Shown here piece after piece: positions 1 to 12,560 of a stretch of DNA of 55,528 bases; positions within the stretch are counted from its first letter, which is position 1, and each line of letters opens with the position of its first letter. The stretch lies in NCBI GenBank assembly GCA_051453625.1, contig JBOZIK010000001.1, forward strand, positions 293,020,375-293,075,902, written 5' to 3'. The notes beneath the pieces were generated by a model that was given only the letters and a program-made list of their open reading frames with translations, was not told where the DNA came from and did no database searches. Both the position numbers and the translations under genes were made by a program. This stretch comes from Welwitschia mirabilis (lineage: Eukaryota; Gnetophyta; Gnetopsida; Welwitschiales).

Positions 1-950
1 TGTCTAATTATCACATATATTTTCTTTGAAACATAGTTTCCCTTTTATAGCTTTACATTTTAGGGCATAATTTACACTAGTATATAGTACTATCAATTAC
101 AATACTACAGCACACTTTACAATAATATCTAACAAAAGGGCTGATGGAAAACATACAATTAGTTTTTGAAGTATTGGAAAACTTAGTTTCTTTTTTTTTC
201 TTTTTTCTTTTTGACTATTATCTAGTTTGCTACAAGGCTTGAGCATGGAAATAGTCTGTTAACTTATAGGCTTTAATTTAATTATTACCTATGATGATAT
301 ATTCTTTGAAATTAAAATGTAAACATCAACTTCACAATCTTCAAGAGGTTCATTACGAATATCTTCATCCCAAAAATTATCAAAAATTGTTAAATGTGCT
401 ATAGAGATTATTTTCATATTTAGAATCAAAGTTAGATCTATTTCTTTTGATTTTTTTTTTTTACTTGCTTAAGAATCAAAAGAGGTTATTTAATAAGAAT
501 TTTATTCTATTATTGTGCTTTGTTTTATTATTAAAGAAAATGAAAAAGTGGAAAGAACAATATAGGCACATGAAATGTACTAAGAAAATCATCCAATTGG
601 GATACTATCTAAATCCCATGAATAAGTGAATGGTATTGAATATTCAAAAGAAGTACTAAAAGACTTATTAGTTATCATATTGAAAAACAAGTCCAATTCA
701 CTAATCATATCATAAAATAATAGAAAAATTTATTATAAATTAGTCAAAAACACAAAATAGAAATATTCTTTAATTAGGATCAAAGTTATGTTTATTTTCT
801 CCTTCCTCTTTTCAAGAAATATGCAAGGCACTTTTGAAGGAGTGAATTCTTGTCTTACTTAAAATAAATATGAATTTCATGTTATCAAAAGGATGAAAGA
901 TGAGTGTAGGTTTTCCTAATCATAAAGCATATAAAAACAAAAAATATTCT
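1..950 (-). repeat. 3' LTR of X1 (partial)
   Basis: This is the left member of the X1 repeat pair. It matches the right LTR in order and orientation, with many substitutions and small indels. The 60-residue open frame inside it (447-629) falls in repeat sequence and resembles no protein I know. The right edge is uncertain because similarity fades after about 900. Confidence 0.55.
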
Positions 951-2639
951 CTAGAAAAATATATATTTCTTCTTTACTTTATGATAAGTTTTTCCCCTCA
1001 AATATGAAAAATGATCCATTAAATTTTACATTCAAATTAAAGTTAAGAATGTAAAACATGGTCCATAAAGAAATGCTACTTGTTGATCTATATGGATTAA
1101 AATAAACACAATAAAATATCAATGATCCTCTTAAGTTATGCAACTAATTGGTATTTATTTTTATTTATACAAAAATAGGTAACTAATGAAATGATAAAAG
1201 TTTAAATATTTTTAAGTAATAATATTTAGAAATTTTTATAATTCTAAAGACACATTTGGCTACAATACCTTTAAAAGAGATCAAGAGAATATTGGCCAAA
1301 TGATACTTATGGAAGTTCTATTAGGAATTCAACTAGAAAGCATTTAATGAAGAATGAAAGAATAATATTCATTTAAGGGAAGATTAGAAATGGAGATTGA
1401 TAGCTTACCCATATTGAATCATGTCAGGTTAGAGGAATGATCTTGATGGTAGTGACAGTATTAGGAATCAGATGAACTTGCAAGAATGTATTTACAACAA
1501 ACTATTCTATAGTGCTAAGGAAGAAGTAGTATATTGAGAACAGCTAAATCAATAGAATTGTAAGTACTAGGTTATGATAAGTGAAAGCAGACAAATCATC
1601 AAAAAATTAAGGATGTAAAAAAAGGCTACTATGTATTATATTTATAATTATTTGATAAGTTATGGCATTAAATGTTACATTAATTACAAATCATAGATTA
1701 GATTGAGGTGGATGCATGATGTATTAACTTGTTAATACATAATACCAAACTTTAAAGCTGCAAATTCTAGTTTAAATGGCTTCCATTAGGATTGTAAAGC
1801 ACATAAAATTGATAACATATGTTTTTACATTGAGTAAAGGGGTGCCAAAAAGTTAATGCACATTAGCCATTTCTAAATAAAGATTGCCCCATGAGGTTGA
1901 CACACTTTCTCAATCTATGGAAACAAATTCACTAGATGGTTGATACAACTTTAAACTTTCAACGAAGAAACATTAACAAATCAATTAAGTTCATGACATG
2001 TTACAAAGGCAAGCCAAGTTGATGCACCTTTAGACCAACTCATTGGCATGTGGATGCTACTTATTTAAGTTTACTTTTAAAGCATGCCTTGGGTAGTTAC
2101 TATTAAAACTATAATACTATCTTTAGTTATTAAATATAAGGCAAAGGCACACAAACATTATCAACCACTTAGTTCTATGGATGAAATAAAAAGTTATAAT
2201 GCATTATAATTTGTATGGTAAATGGTCGACACACCTTATGTGGTAAATGATTAACCTTGAAGTGCACAAACACAATTTTAAATTTCTAGATTCATGAAAA
2301 ACAATTTCTCCTCAAAAATTCACGTTTATTGTGTGACTCCTAATCCAAACAATGCTATCAAGGTTTCATACCTACTCTAAAGGCCACCATGGAAAGGAAC
2401 GTAAGACAAGATCAGAGTTTCACTCATTTTGGTTAATATTTTAATGTATCAAATTCAAAAAAGGAATTATAAGGCAAACCTTAACATTTACAGTAATGAA
2501 ATTCCTCAAATTTTCAAAAAAAAAAAAAATTATAAGGCAAATACAAATTATCCTACAAAGTTTTTTCACAATTAAATTGGGAAAAATAATAACAAAATAC
2601 AAACTATCATTAAAAACAAATATTTCCACACGAACTGAA
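951..2639. other. X1 internal region, no gene seen
   Basis: About 1.7 kb of AT-rich sequence lies between the left LTR and the better preserved block at 2640. I found no gag, protease, RT or integrase motif in any frame, no RNA gene and no tandem array. Confidence 0.5.
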
Positions 2640-3620
2640 AAACAGAAAGGTAAAAAAAGGGCGCTCACGTCCCTATCTTCAAAGATTTGTTTTCAGTTGG
2701 TGTTGTTATCAGAAAGTTTTCGGATAAGGCCGGTTCATTTTGAAAGCATTGTTAATACATTTCTTGTTTTATTGCCCCTCTCAAAAAAAGAATCATTTGC
2801 TTAAAGGAATGAGAAATTGTTTCCAAAAAGAAGTTTGGTGCTCCTAACAGCACCACAAAAAAACGCAAAAGAGACGTGGACGTTTCCTTTTTTGAGTCCA
2901 ATTTAAAAATCATGTTTCCTGGACTTCTCATTTTGGCAAATGTTGCATCGTTGTGTCTGCAAAGGGGTTTTCCCAAGGAACGCCTCACCAAAAGGCCTTG
3001 CTTCCAGTGGGAAACTAAAGTTCCACAAAAAAAGTTGATTTTAACGCAGGAAACTAAAGTTCCTGGACTTTGTTTTATAATCAAGCATTCCATCATTTGT
3101 CCACAGTTATTTGCAATGAGCTGTTTCTGATGGGAATTTGAGTAATATTCCAATATTTTTTGAAGCATTACGTATTCTTTTGTAAAAGGAATACAAAATT
3201 TTACAGTATTTCTCCAGATTTTGCCTTTTGAAAATTTAATCTACCTACACTATTTCATGCAACTAATTCCCTTCGGTAATGTTTGGGAATTTGAAGTTTC
3301 TAAAAAAAATTCTGTTAAGTGGAAATATCTTTCTTCTGTTTCTATAATTTTTCTAATTTGATATCCTTTAAACTGGTAACACGTTAAAAGGTTATTAATC
3401 CACTCTAACAGAGGACGGTTCTGTGTTTCTAAATGTGAGAGTCCATCAACTAAAAAACTCTAAAAATAAAAGATGTTTTACTAAATCTGGTTTATAATAT
3501 ACATCAGAAAGTTTCTTTTCATTAACTGATTCATCTCAAAAACAGATTTCAACTCTCGTAACATCAAAAATTATAAAAGGTGTATTATGACTGAATATAA
3601 AGTAGCACTTGTAACAAAAA
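2640..3620. repeat. R block: internal repeat of X, least decayed copy
   Basis: This block recurs in two pieces in the same orientation: its first part at about 39600-39950 and its second part at about 54690-55370. The copy here keeps several CpG dinucleotides, for example near 2660 and 2870-2885, that read TG or CA in the others, and it is visibly richer in G+C than its surroundings. It contains a 138-residue open frame on the minus strand (2752-3168) and an 84-residue one on the plus strand (2876-3130). Neither resembles a protein I recognise, and only the minus frame is partly kept in the 39.6-kb copy (39591-39815). A 13-base sequence, AAACTAAAGTTCC, occurs twice, near 3012 and 3050. I treat the block as repeat sequence, not a gene. 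Confidence 0.6.
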
Positions 3621-3810
3621 AATCATATTCAAAAAACCACTTGTATATGAAAAGGCATACCAATAGCCCATGTAGGTCTATAATCCATGATTTACCATCA
3701 TTCCAATCATTATAGAATTTGATATTGTTATTCCATTTTGAAAATAATCCTTGCAGGAAAGTTTAAAGAAAAGCAAAGAATCTAATAACAAAAAATCACT
3801 ATTTATCTTG

Positions 3811-3900
3811 TTGGAGACATCCTAATGGTAGAGCGTTACTCCCATGATTTTGACTTTTGGTTATGAATTTGATTCTTAAAAAGGTCTTTCAACCAAAAAG
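3811..3900 (+). other. tRNA-derived SINE-like head
   Basis: A Pol III box A-like sequence (TAATGGTAGAGCG, 3823-3834) is followed about 30 bases later by a box B-like sequence (GAATTTGATTC, 3865-3875, against consensus GGTTCGAATCC / GGGTTCGATTC). The order and spacing match the tRNA-related head of plant SINEs. A purine-rich tail (AAGGAAAAAGAAG) follows. It is not a working tRNA gene, since no acceptor stem closes and box B is mutated. It may be a SINE relic or tRNA-like sequence inside X1. Confidence 0.45.
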
Positions 3901-3920
3901 GAAAAAGAAGAAAAAAAAGA

Positions 3921-3934
3921 CCCTTTGATACCAA
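3921..3934 (-). other. X1 primer-binding site (iMet tRNA)
   Basis: On the minus strand this reads TTGGTATCAAAGGG, against the usual plant LTR-element site TGGTATCAGAGC. It lies one base from the CA end of the LTR that starts at 3936 on the plus strand. This sets the orientation of X1. Confidence 0.6.
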
Positions 3935-3935
3935 T

Positions 3936-5250
3936 TGTTAGAAAAATTATATTATTTAGCACATGAAAGTGAAAAAGAATGAACACTAAATGGATAATGA
4001 ATTAGAAATATAAATAATTAAAAAATAAAATTTATGTCGTTTATATTCTTTCCAGTATGTATCTATGCAACAATGCAAATCTTTTTATTGTTAAGAATGA
4101 AAGGGACATAAGTCATCTTTCAATAACTAACTATGATCCATTCATATATTTTCTTCAATACATATTTTCATCTTACAACATTACATGCTAATGTAAAGTT
4201 GGTATTAATACACAACACTATCAATTACATTAGTATAACAATGTACACAATAATACTTAATAGTAATGACAAGGGACAATGTACAACTGGTTCATGAATA
4301 TTTGAAAAATTAATTTCCTTTTTCTTTTTGTCATCTAGTTTGCAACAAATCTTGTTGAACAAAGATGGAGGTAATGCTTAAAATCTATAATTCAAAATTT
4401 TGCTATAATAATATATATTGTAATATCAAATTTGAACATTATCTTCAAGGCATTGAAGAGTACATTAAGAATCTCTTTATTTCTAAAATTGTTGAAAATT
4501 GTTAACGCTATTATAGACTTATTATCGTAGTTGCATGGCCAAGAGGAGAAGTTTGAGAATATGTATACATTTGTTCAATTCTTATAAGCCAAGTTAGAAT
4601 TAAAACCAAATTTATTTTTCTTTTTTCTTTTTGACCTTTTTGTGGGTGGGGGTCAAAAAGAGGTTATCTAACATGTTTTTCATTCTCCTATTGAACTTGT
4701 TGTTATAGTCAAAGTGGGTGATGAACTAGAAGAAACTAAAGGAGCATGTAAAGAAAACTAGGTAGATGACCTAATTGGGATATTATTTGAATGATGTCAG
4801 TACATGAACTATGTTGAATATTTGAAAAAAGTACTATAACCCATATCGTCCATCATATTGAGAAAAGAATTAAACTTTAGGCCAAATTTAGTAATGATAG
4901 CATAAAGAAATAATAAAATTTACTATAAACTATTAAATAATATTATAAAAAACCAATATTTACACTAGAATTAATTTTACATTTATTTTATCCTCCCCTC
5001 TTGACATGAATGTGTAATGGAATGTTAGGAGAAATTAGTATTCCATAAAAGCAATAATGATGTATACAGAAGTCTATAGAGAGGTGTGAAGAAATTATTT
5101 AAGACCTCACCTCAGCAACATGATCCTTTCACATAAAATAAACATGATAAGCAGAGGTAAGAATGAAAAACCTAGCCAACTAAAGCTACAAAAAAATAAA
5201 AAAGAAAATAATACAAAACACAAATAACCAATTTTGAGATTTAGTTTCCA
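3936..5250 (-). repeat. 5' LTR of X1
   Basis: It begins TGTTAGAAAAATTA on the plus strand, which is the CA-ending 3' terminus of the LTR on the minus strand, beside the primer site. It aligns with 1-950 from about 4120 onward and with 38588-39250 from its first base. The right edge is not fixed: no clear TG/CA terminus or target duplication was found around 5150-5250. Confidence 0.55.
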
Positions 5251-6319
5251 CCTAAGAATTTATTAAAAGATTTAAATATTAATCATTCAAAATAATTTTT
5301 TGAGTTTATGCCATTAGGTAAAGTTAAGCTATAGATAAAGATTTAAGAATGACACCTCTAAAATGAATTGTTGCATTGGCATCTTCAAATATCTTGAAGA
5401 ATCTCATCATTAAACTCATATAAGGATTAAAAGTACCAAAAAAAAATTGTTGTAGGTAAACTTGTTGTAGATTACCTTAAAACTTTATCTACAATATCTA
5501 AATTTGTATGGTTAATAATGTAGCTAAATTTTAAGTCTAAAAATATATAGATATGCTAAAAGGATCTGGCATGATCACATTATGAACATTTGATCTCCTT
5601 ATTATAAAAATATTGTAAATGTTCACTAAGAGGTAGATCTTGATGAGAAAGAAATCATATGAAAACCTTAACCTTGAAAAGCTTAGACTGCTATAGATTC
5701 TCTTAAATATTTTTGACAAATTTAAAATGTTTACTAAATCCTACTTTTCTAAGAGCGTAGTTCAATTAATATCCTTCAAAAGAGAAGTGTAAATGTCTTT
5801 AACTAAAATATTTACTATCGTTTAAATTTTTTAATGAATTAAATCCAAGAAGTTCATAGATTAGATGGGGGATTAGTTAGTTATCCAAAATGATTTTCAT
5901 TTCATATAAATATGAGACTATGTAGAAGCGAGTATAACATAATCATTCTAATGCTTAAAATAACTTTAAATGATAGAAATCTTTTCCTTTATACTATTAA
6001 CAAGTCAGCCATAAACATATCTTACATTAAACATAATATTATGAAAAGCTAGAAGCTTAATAAGAGCAAAGTGATGAATTATTAATTAAGATCTTTTATT
6101 TAACTAACCATTCCATAAAATCTAAAAGAAATAATCCTCACCAGTATTTTTAAATTTTGAGTTAATAAAATACATATAGGATTATAAATATTCAAAGGTT
6201 GTCTCATACATTTAGAGGCCATCTACATATGTAACTTAAACTTTTGTTTCTAAGCTTGAGAACTAAAACAAGAATGAAAAATAATTTTGATGGTAAGACC
6301 AAGATCTTTCTTATACAAA

Positions 6320-7520
6320 TCTAGAATTACGATCCTGTGAGATTTAAGTAAAAGAAGACACTTTTTTCAAGAAGTTCCATGAATTTCTTTTTTAGTAGGT
6401 TGAGTATGTCATACAAAATTAAAAAGCATGGATTTGCATACATAAAAAGAATTATATGAGAGAATCATAAAACTTGAAAAGTGAACTAGACTAACTAAAA
6501 TAATGTATCTTACTAATATTGAATGACTTGCTAAGATCACTCAAATGTTGTATCATTTTTCAATTTTCTCCTTAATATTTTGAAGAATATACTTTCAATG
6601 TGCATCTTGAAAACTTATAAGAGAGGTAATATTCAATAGTCTAAAGAATTTCTTTGGTTAAATCCAAGCAATTTTCATATCTAAATTCTAATCATTGAGA
6701 GTGTGATACTAGTTGGTAATAATCTTAGACTTGTCCCAATTAATTTGGAATAAAATGCTACCCAAACTATCTCAATGATGAACTAAGTAGTATTGTTATT
6801 ATTGTTTGTGTTTTAGAACACTAAAAAATATCATTATCATTCTAATAAAAAATAAGAGAGATTTTGATACCTAGTACATAAATTCATCAAAATAAATTAC
6901 TATGTTTGAATTATCAAAGTGAGTAAGCTAAAGTGATTGAAGTTAAAAAAATATAAAACAGGAGAAAAATGGTAAGTTAAATAGACAATTGCAAAGAAAA
7001 GGCCTGGTATCCAGTTCCACTCACTAAAATCATAGTAGATGCATTAGCCAAAAAAATATTAATATGTTTAATAAATTAATTATCTAATTACAAGTAATCC
7101 AAAATCTTAAAAATATATACTTAGGTTACTATGTCATAAGTCTTAGAAGGATCTAGTTGGAGAAGAAAATGTTAATTATGTTATAGTATTAAATGATCAA
7201 GAAAGGACTTAACTTTATAGGAAATTTATTTATTCCATGACCTTATAAAGAATATATAATAAAATGATAGATTACTAATTATTTATAGACAAAGTACCAC
7301 ACTACTTAGAAATCAATTTAGTAACCCTTATGTTAAGCCATTGTCTTATGGATCCAAAGGTAATTCCTTACTTATAAACCTTCCAAAGGTTTACATCAAA
7401 AAATTTCATAATAATACTTGCAAAACTCAATAGAAAATCATCAATTAATTGAGTAGTACTAGATGGCATATCCCATAAATCTTCATGTAGATCTTTGAAA
7501 AAACTAAAGAATTTTCTACT
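6320..7520 (-). pseudogene. LINE-3 reverse transcriptase (relic)
   Basis: Landmarks in order on the minus strand are FFSFFKDLHEDLW near 7500, DVNLWKVYKQG-like residues near 7380, TKLISK then INN and SIILLYIL near 7330-7260 (the position of the WRPI.LL fingers motif), ILVSGTGYQAFSLQ near 7030 (the VNG....F...RG motif before the RQG turn), and INWDKSK at about 6747-6724, which matches the conserved IN..KS of plant LINE RTs. The FADD catalytic site falls near 6840-6820 but is destroyed. Many stops are CAA or CAG to TAA or TAG type. It is the same broad RT type as LINE-1 at 12 kb. Confidence 0.6.
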
Positions 7521-8199
7521 AATATATTATTATGCACAAAAGGGACTACTACAAAATGATATCTAAATGATTTAGAAAGATAAAATTCCTAGAAAATATT
7601 TTCTTATAGATTTTTATAAAAAAATTACAAATATCTTTTATAATTACAAATATTGTCTCAAATATTCTTAATAGTAGTATGGATAAGTTTTTCATTAAAA
7701 AGTTGAATTTTTTGCTAGGTCTCCAACTTCAAACCATTTTAAGTTGAGTGATCACTCATGGCACAATAATGCTCCAGTTCTTTTAAAGAAAATATACTCT
7801 ATTACATAAGGTGAAACTATTCATTTAAGGATGTATAATCAATACTCTTAATATGAATCTAATAAAAATTCCCATGGATTTAGCTTTAAAATATTTATTA
7901 CTTAATCTCAAAATTTTTGAAAATGGCGCTAGCTATTTATTATATTAAAAAAAACTATTTTCAAACTAAGAAATATATCCTAATGAGTCATAATATCCTA
8001 GAGTATATTATTCCAACCTTACATGTAGAGATGCTTGAAATTTTCAAATTTAAACAACACAATCGTAAAAATAAAAGGATTGTACATAGATCTATGACTT
8101 CCAACAAGCATGAAAAGATTAACTAAAATAAGAAAATGATAAGATAACTAAGTAGGAAAAACAACATAAATAGGATTACAATAACTAACCTTAAGATAA

Positions 8200-8645
8200 A
8201 AAGAAAGCATAATCAGAATATAATAGTAATTTAATCTGGTAAAGGCTAGGCTAGAGCCACAACACTCATTAGATGAAGTAAAGTTATACAAATATTATAC
8301 TAATATTAATCAATAGCATCATGCAACTAAAATTTCTTCTTGAATCTAAGACAAGCCTATAACTTATAAGAATGAAGACATTAGCAAAAGATAAGACTTC
8401 TATCATGTGCATATCACACCATATTAAAATCTTCAATAATGATCCAATACTAAGAGGTAGTTTAGTTATAAGAAATTTTCATAATATAGTCCTATCATGA
8501 GGTTTATTTAGAGCATAAATAAGTGTAGTGCCAAAAAATGAATTTTGAAACTTGATGCTTCACCAAACAAAGTTTTTATTAGCTGTAGCATTGGAAATAT
8601 TTGAATATTACCAATGACGAACGAAAACATTTATGCCACCATGAC
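8200..8645 (-). pseudogene. LINE-3 apurinic endonuclease-like domain (relic)
   Basis: The translation holds the ordered landmarks of the EEP endonuclease of plant LINEs: a GHGG segment near 8620, FGTTLIYALNKPHDRT near 8520, and WIIIEDFNMV at about 8447-8418, which is the GDFN motif with Gly replaced by Glu. In the family this domain nicks target DNA to prime reverse transcription. Frames change between the motifs, so no product is possible. The order and spacing of three motifs make a chance match unlikely. Confidence 0.6.
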
Positions 8646-8699
8646 CCTCCTCATGCATGGAAACCACTAATTAAAATAAGATATTTATAATATCTAATC

Positions 8700-10300
8700 T
8701 AATATCTAATGCTATATCATAACACTAAACTTTCTTAAGAGATAGAAAAATAAAAATATATGGGAGAAATAGAGTTTCTAATCATGTAATCCCATTTAAT
8801 ATATATTAGGAATCCAATATTCCATGACCCACACTTTATGATAACTTTTAAAATAAAGCATTCTTAGTTTCCATTGAGTTTTCTATAATTCACAAGATAG
8901 ATAAAGCACCAAAATTATTAGTCAATTCTAGATTTGAAATGATTCTCAAATAAATCTAAGGATGAGAATAAGAAGAATTAACATGAATTCATCAATGTAC
9001 AAGCCTTAAATACCTTTTAAGGTTTAAAATAATGATATTACTATTATTTTTTATACTAATGAATTTAAGGTTCCTAGATTTTAAAGATTTCTCCTAGTCA
9101 CTCCTTCTTATTTATTCCCCTTTTAATTACTTAGAAATTTTTGATAATATTTCATTTTAGATTTTGAGAAAGGTCTAGTATGTTTTGTAAATACACTAAA
9201 TACTTACAATATCCATATTAGTTTGAATTAAAACCTTCATGTTGAAAGATGGTGTGAAATATTTGACTATTACTTCTTGGATCTAAGTCTCATGTTCCTC
9301 CTTAGCTTTCATTTAAGACATTAAAGTCTAATGTGTACTTGTTTTTTAATAGTAGTAATATATACTAGACAACATAACATATGAAATTTGCATTATGATC
9401 ACTTATTTCTTTTAAGTAAGTTCAAGCTCTTCTAGAGTAGGCTGGCTTAAATTCATACTAAAATAAACTTATCACGTGGAATGGACCTGGTAGTTAATCA
9501 ATTTCTTAAAGCATCTAACCTTTTCTGATTTTTTGTAATCTTGTCCAAATGATAATTTGTTGAAAAAAGAAGATGAAAAAATTCTATCCATACTAGAAAC
9601 ACTATGTGCACAACCTTTTTAAAGTCAGCATCAACTATTTAGTTGTTCAAATCAAGAAAGATATTTTTAATCCTCTTAAACTAAATTGAAATAAAGTCAT
9701 TTTCTAAATCTTATACTAATGAGACTTGAATAATTTTAGCTTTCAAAGTACTATACCAATGAAATGTGAATACCTTTATCTTATAAATGTTTTGCTATAT
9801 AAGTTGAAAATTTTCTAAGAGGTAGACCATGCATAGTAAAAAAATAAATAGGAAATATAATTATAATATGCATGATATAACTTGTAATTTAATTCCATGT
9901 TATGTTAAATTATCCAATGTTCCACTTATTTTTTATTTCTTTAGACATGGTATTATTTGCCTTATTTAACCCATTCTTTATAAGAAAAGTATCACCTTCA
10001 ATGATTTTCAAAAAACTTAATATTTTAAGGAGATTAATATTATAGAATGTAAAAATATTTTAGCTTTACATGTAAAGTCTCATAGTACAACTTAGAAGGT
10101 AGATTTTTTTAATTTATATAATTCATGTATTTACTATTAATATGATGATCATCATGTTTCAAAATGTATTTTCTTGTCTAATATATATATAAGAATAGTA
10201 ATAAAGCTAAATTATAAGAAATTGTTTCATATGCATAACCATAGGTTGTGCATATTTCTTGTTTATTACTTACAATACATCATTAGTGGGTTCTTATTAA
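8700..10300. other. No gene or element identified
   Basis: About 1.6 kb of AT-rich sequence. I searched both strands for retroelement motifs, tandem repeats and RNA genes and saw nothing I can support. It may hold the 5' part of LINE-3 (minus) or of LINE-1 (plus), decayed beyond reading. Confidence 0.4.
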
Positions 10301-11372
10301 GGGTCAATCTAACATTACTCTATAGCCTACTCCTCTACTATTAGGACAATTCTTATCTTCTAATAATCCTTTCAAATCTTTAAAAAAAATTCAATAATAA
10401 ATGATAAATGTTTTATTATTATAAGAGGTTAAAATAGAGATCATAAAATACAATCACATAGAACTATAGTATAAAACATAGTTTTGATCAGTTTGAATCT
10501 CTTAAAGGAATGGAGGTTGATGTTAATATTTTTAGTAGCCTTTATTGGGGAATTTAATTCTTATATCACATAACATGAATATAAGTTCTTGAATGTCAAG
10601 AGATTTAGGGATATTCTATAGTGTAAGCATACTAGAAATTCCCTCTTTAACATTTTTTTAATATTTTTTATTCATTAAATAGATTAATATTTTAATTATA
10701 AATTTATAATTTCCCTTCTATGGGTTCTTATGTCATTGAAAAATCTTTAGCATGTAACATATGGATGGGTGAGGTAAGGCTAACATTTTGGTTTCTTTTC
10801 GCTATATTTTACGTATAATTTATTCTAGTTGGAATCCTCAATAGAGGTATTTCTATGTTATGTTATCTACTTTAACTAGTATATTTAGCATTTTTTTCAA
10901 TTTATATATCAAATCAAATGTAATAAAGACACCAAATTTGGATGTACTTAACTCACATGCTTCCTTTATCTCTTGGTTTTTTGGATGATATTTTAATATG
11001 GTTGAGTCATCTTTAGACAATCTTGATAGGGATTTTTTTTCTTAGTTTAAAAATTATTTTTTTCTTTAGATGTAATAGCTTAATTTGATCAATTCTTTTA
11101 GAATTATTAAATAAAGGATTTATAGTTTTATTAATAGATGTTATTATTTTTCTCTAAACTATAAGAATTAATTAATTAAATGGAACTTTTATGTATGGAT
11201 TTTTATTAGGTCACTTTTCTTTTTAATCTTTTTCTAGGTTTAACTATAAAAGATTGAGGGCTTTTATCTAGCTTAATACATAATGGTACAAGTATCCTAC
11301 TAGATAGGGAATGATTAGTATATTATTGAGGATAAAGCTTGGGCCTCTAGTTATCTAGGTTTAATTGATTGA

Positions 11373-11382
11373 NNNNNNNNNN
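11373..11382. other. Assembly gap (10 N)
   Basis: Short run of N inside LINE-1, without an obvious duplication at its edges. Confidence 0.95.
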
Positions 11383-11879
11383 TAGTATTTCAATTTACAT
11401 AGAGTTTGGAATTATGTTTATTACATAGGAAAACAAGTATCTTCTTAAGTTAGATCTTTATGTTAATTTCTTAAAAATAAAATCTTATATTAAATAATTA
11501 ACTTGGTATTGATACTTTTAATGTTGATCGTTAGGCTATTCTTACTAAAACTAAGATAACTTAACAAATGTAAGAGGCCTATTAGGTAGGGATTTCTCTT
11601 GTACAAAGTAGATTTTGATGGTTAAAGGCCTGAAATAATAGTTTTTGAATAATCCTTTAAAACATTAAATCTTTCAAATAACATGCCTCTAATTAAATCT
11701 TTAAATTTTAATGGCTAGATAATTTTCAATTAGAAGGAAATTCTCCTTTTTTTACAATAGATCTTTGATATAATATTTTGAGAAATAGCTATCAACCATG
11801 ATGAGTTTGATTATTTTTTTATATTTTTATGTAGTAATTACTATTAAAATGCAATAAAATTTTAGATGCTAATATTATT

Positions 11880-12560
11880 TTAGAAAAATTAAAAGAATCT
11901 TATTTTGCGAGGATTAATGGTAAAGCACCTACTTTAGATGCTTTTAAAATGGAGTTTGAAAACTAGGATTTGTTAATTTTTGTTATTCTACTATTCTTAA
12001 AGAAGCCATTTATCAAATATCTTTTAGTCATCATATTGATAAGGATTTTATCTATTTATTATGTAAATTAAGTAATTGTCTTCTTATAAGTAGGTGACAT
12101 CCTATTATTTTATTAAGTATTACTTACAAGATTTGGACTAAGTGCTTATCTGACTAGTTTAAAAAAATTCTACCTAATATTATCATTGAGTAAAAAAGGA
12201 TTTGTTTATAATAAAATTATTATTCTAATTGTTATGATAGTATAAAGATATTATAAATGGATTATCACTTTAGACTAGAATATCATCTTACGAAGCTTGA
12301 TTATGCTAAAATACATGGTAAAGTTAAATCTTATTTTGTTCTTTTTTATATAGTGAAACTATGTTTTTGAATTATAATATCCTTATATTATGGAATACTT
12401 ATTTGTAGGTTTAAATGTTTTTATTGCTAATTTTCTAATAGTAAGTTTTACATTTTTTATTTACCATTTAATTAGGCATGATTATTCTTTAACCAAATAC
12501 CTTTTTATAATTACAACCAATTTCCTTTATTACGATTTACAACATAATATGCAATAGAAT
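11880..12560 (+). pseudogene. LINE-1 reverse transcriptase (relic)
   Basis: Plus-strand motifs in order are NGKAPTLDAFKMEFE near 11910 (the K.PG.DGF..EFY entry motif), HPIILLSITYKIW near 12100 (the RPI.LL...YKI fingers motif), FKKILPNII near 12165, LDYAKIHGKVK near 12300 (the LD..KAYD.V catalytic Asp region), and YSLTKYLFIITT near 12490 (the RQGCPLAPYLF turn). Spacing fits a plant LINE RT. Stops and frame changes occur throughout, and the Asp of the KAYD motif is replaced (KIHG). RT would copy the element RNA at the nicked target; this copy cannot. Confidence 0.65.

Larger units (their letters stand above)
1..5250 (-). mobile_element. X1: non-coding LTR-bounded element (LARD-like), left end cut by window
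   Basis: Positions 1-950 and about 4100-5150 are diverged direct repeats. Shared landmarks are the CACATATATTTTCTT-type start, a pyrimidine stretch followed by TATCTAGTTTGC, and an AGAGGTTATYTAA block. A primer-binding site complementary to initiator-Met tRNA lies at 3921-3934, directly left of a TGTTAG terminus at 3936, so the element reads on the minus strand with its 5' LTR on the right. The internal part (about 950-3920) shows no gag or pol. This fits a large non-autonomous LTR derivative, or an element that lost its genes. The left LTR lacks roughly its first 190 bases because the window starts inside it. A second copy (X2) lies at 38588 and beyond. Confidence 0.6.
5250..8700 (-). mobile_element. 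LINE-3: decayed non-LTR retrotransposon
   Basis: Minus-strand translation gives an endonuclease-like segment at about 8645-8200, then an RT-like segment at about 7520-6320, in the order expected of an EN-RT LINE. Both are full of stops and frameshifts. The stretch 5250-6300 should hold the C-terminal part and 3' UTR, but I see no motif there. The frame at 5537-5719 is unassigned. No poly(A)/poly(T) tail or target duplication was found, so the ends are estimates. Confidence 0.6.

Noticed and set aside
2752-3168. 138-residue minus frame as a host gene
   Set aside because: Lies in a block that recurs elsewhere with stops, has no recognisable domain and overlaps a plus-strand frame of similar standing.
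3811-3885. Functional tRNA gene
   Set aside because: No pairing acceptor stem, mutated box B and no proper anticodon arm.
7917-8126. 69-residue plus-strand frame
   Set aside because: Lies antisense to LINE-3 between its EN and RT; no similarity seen.
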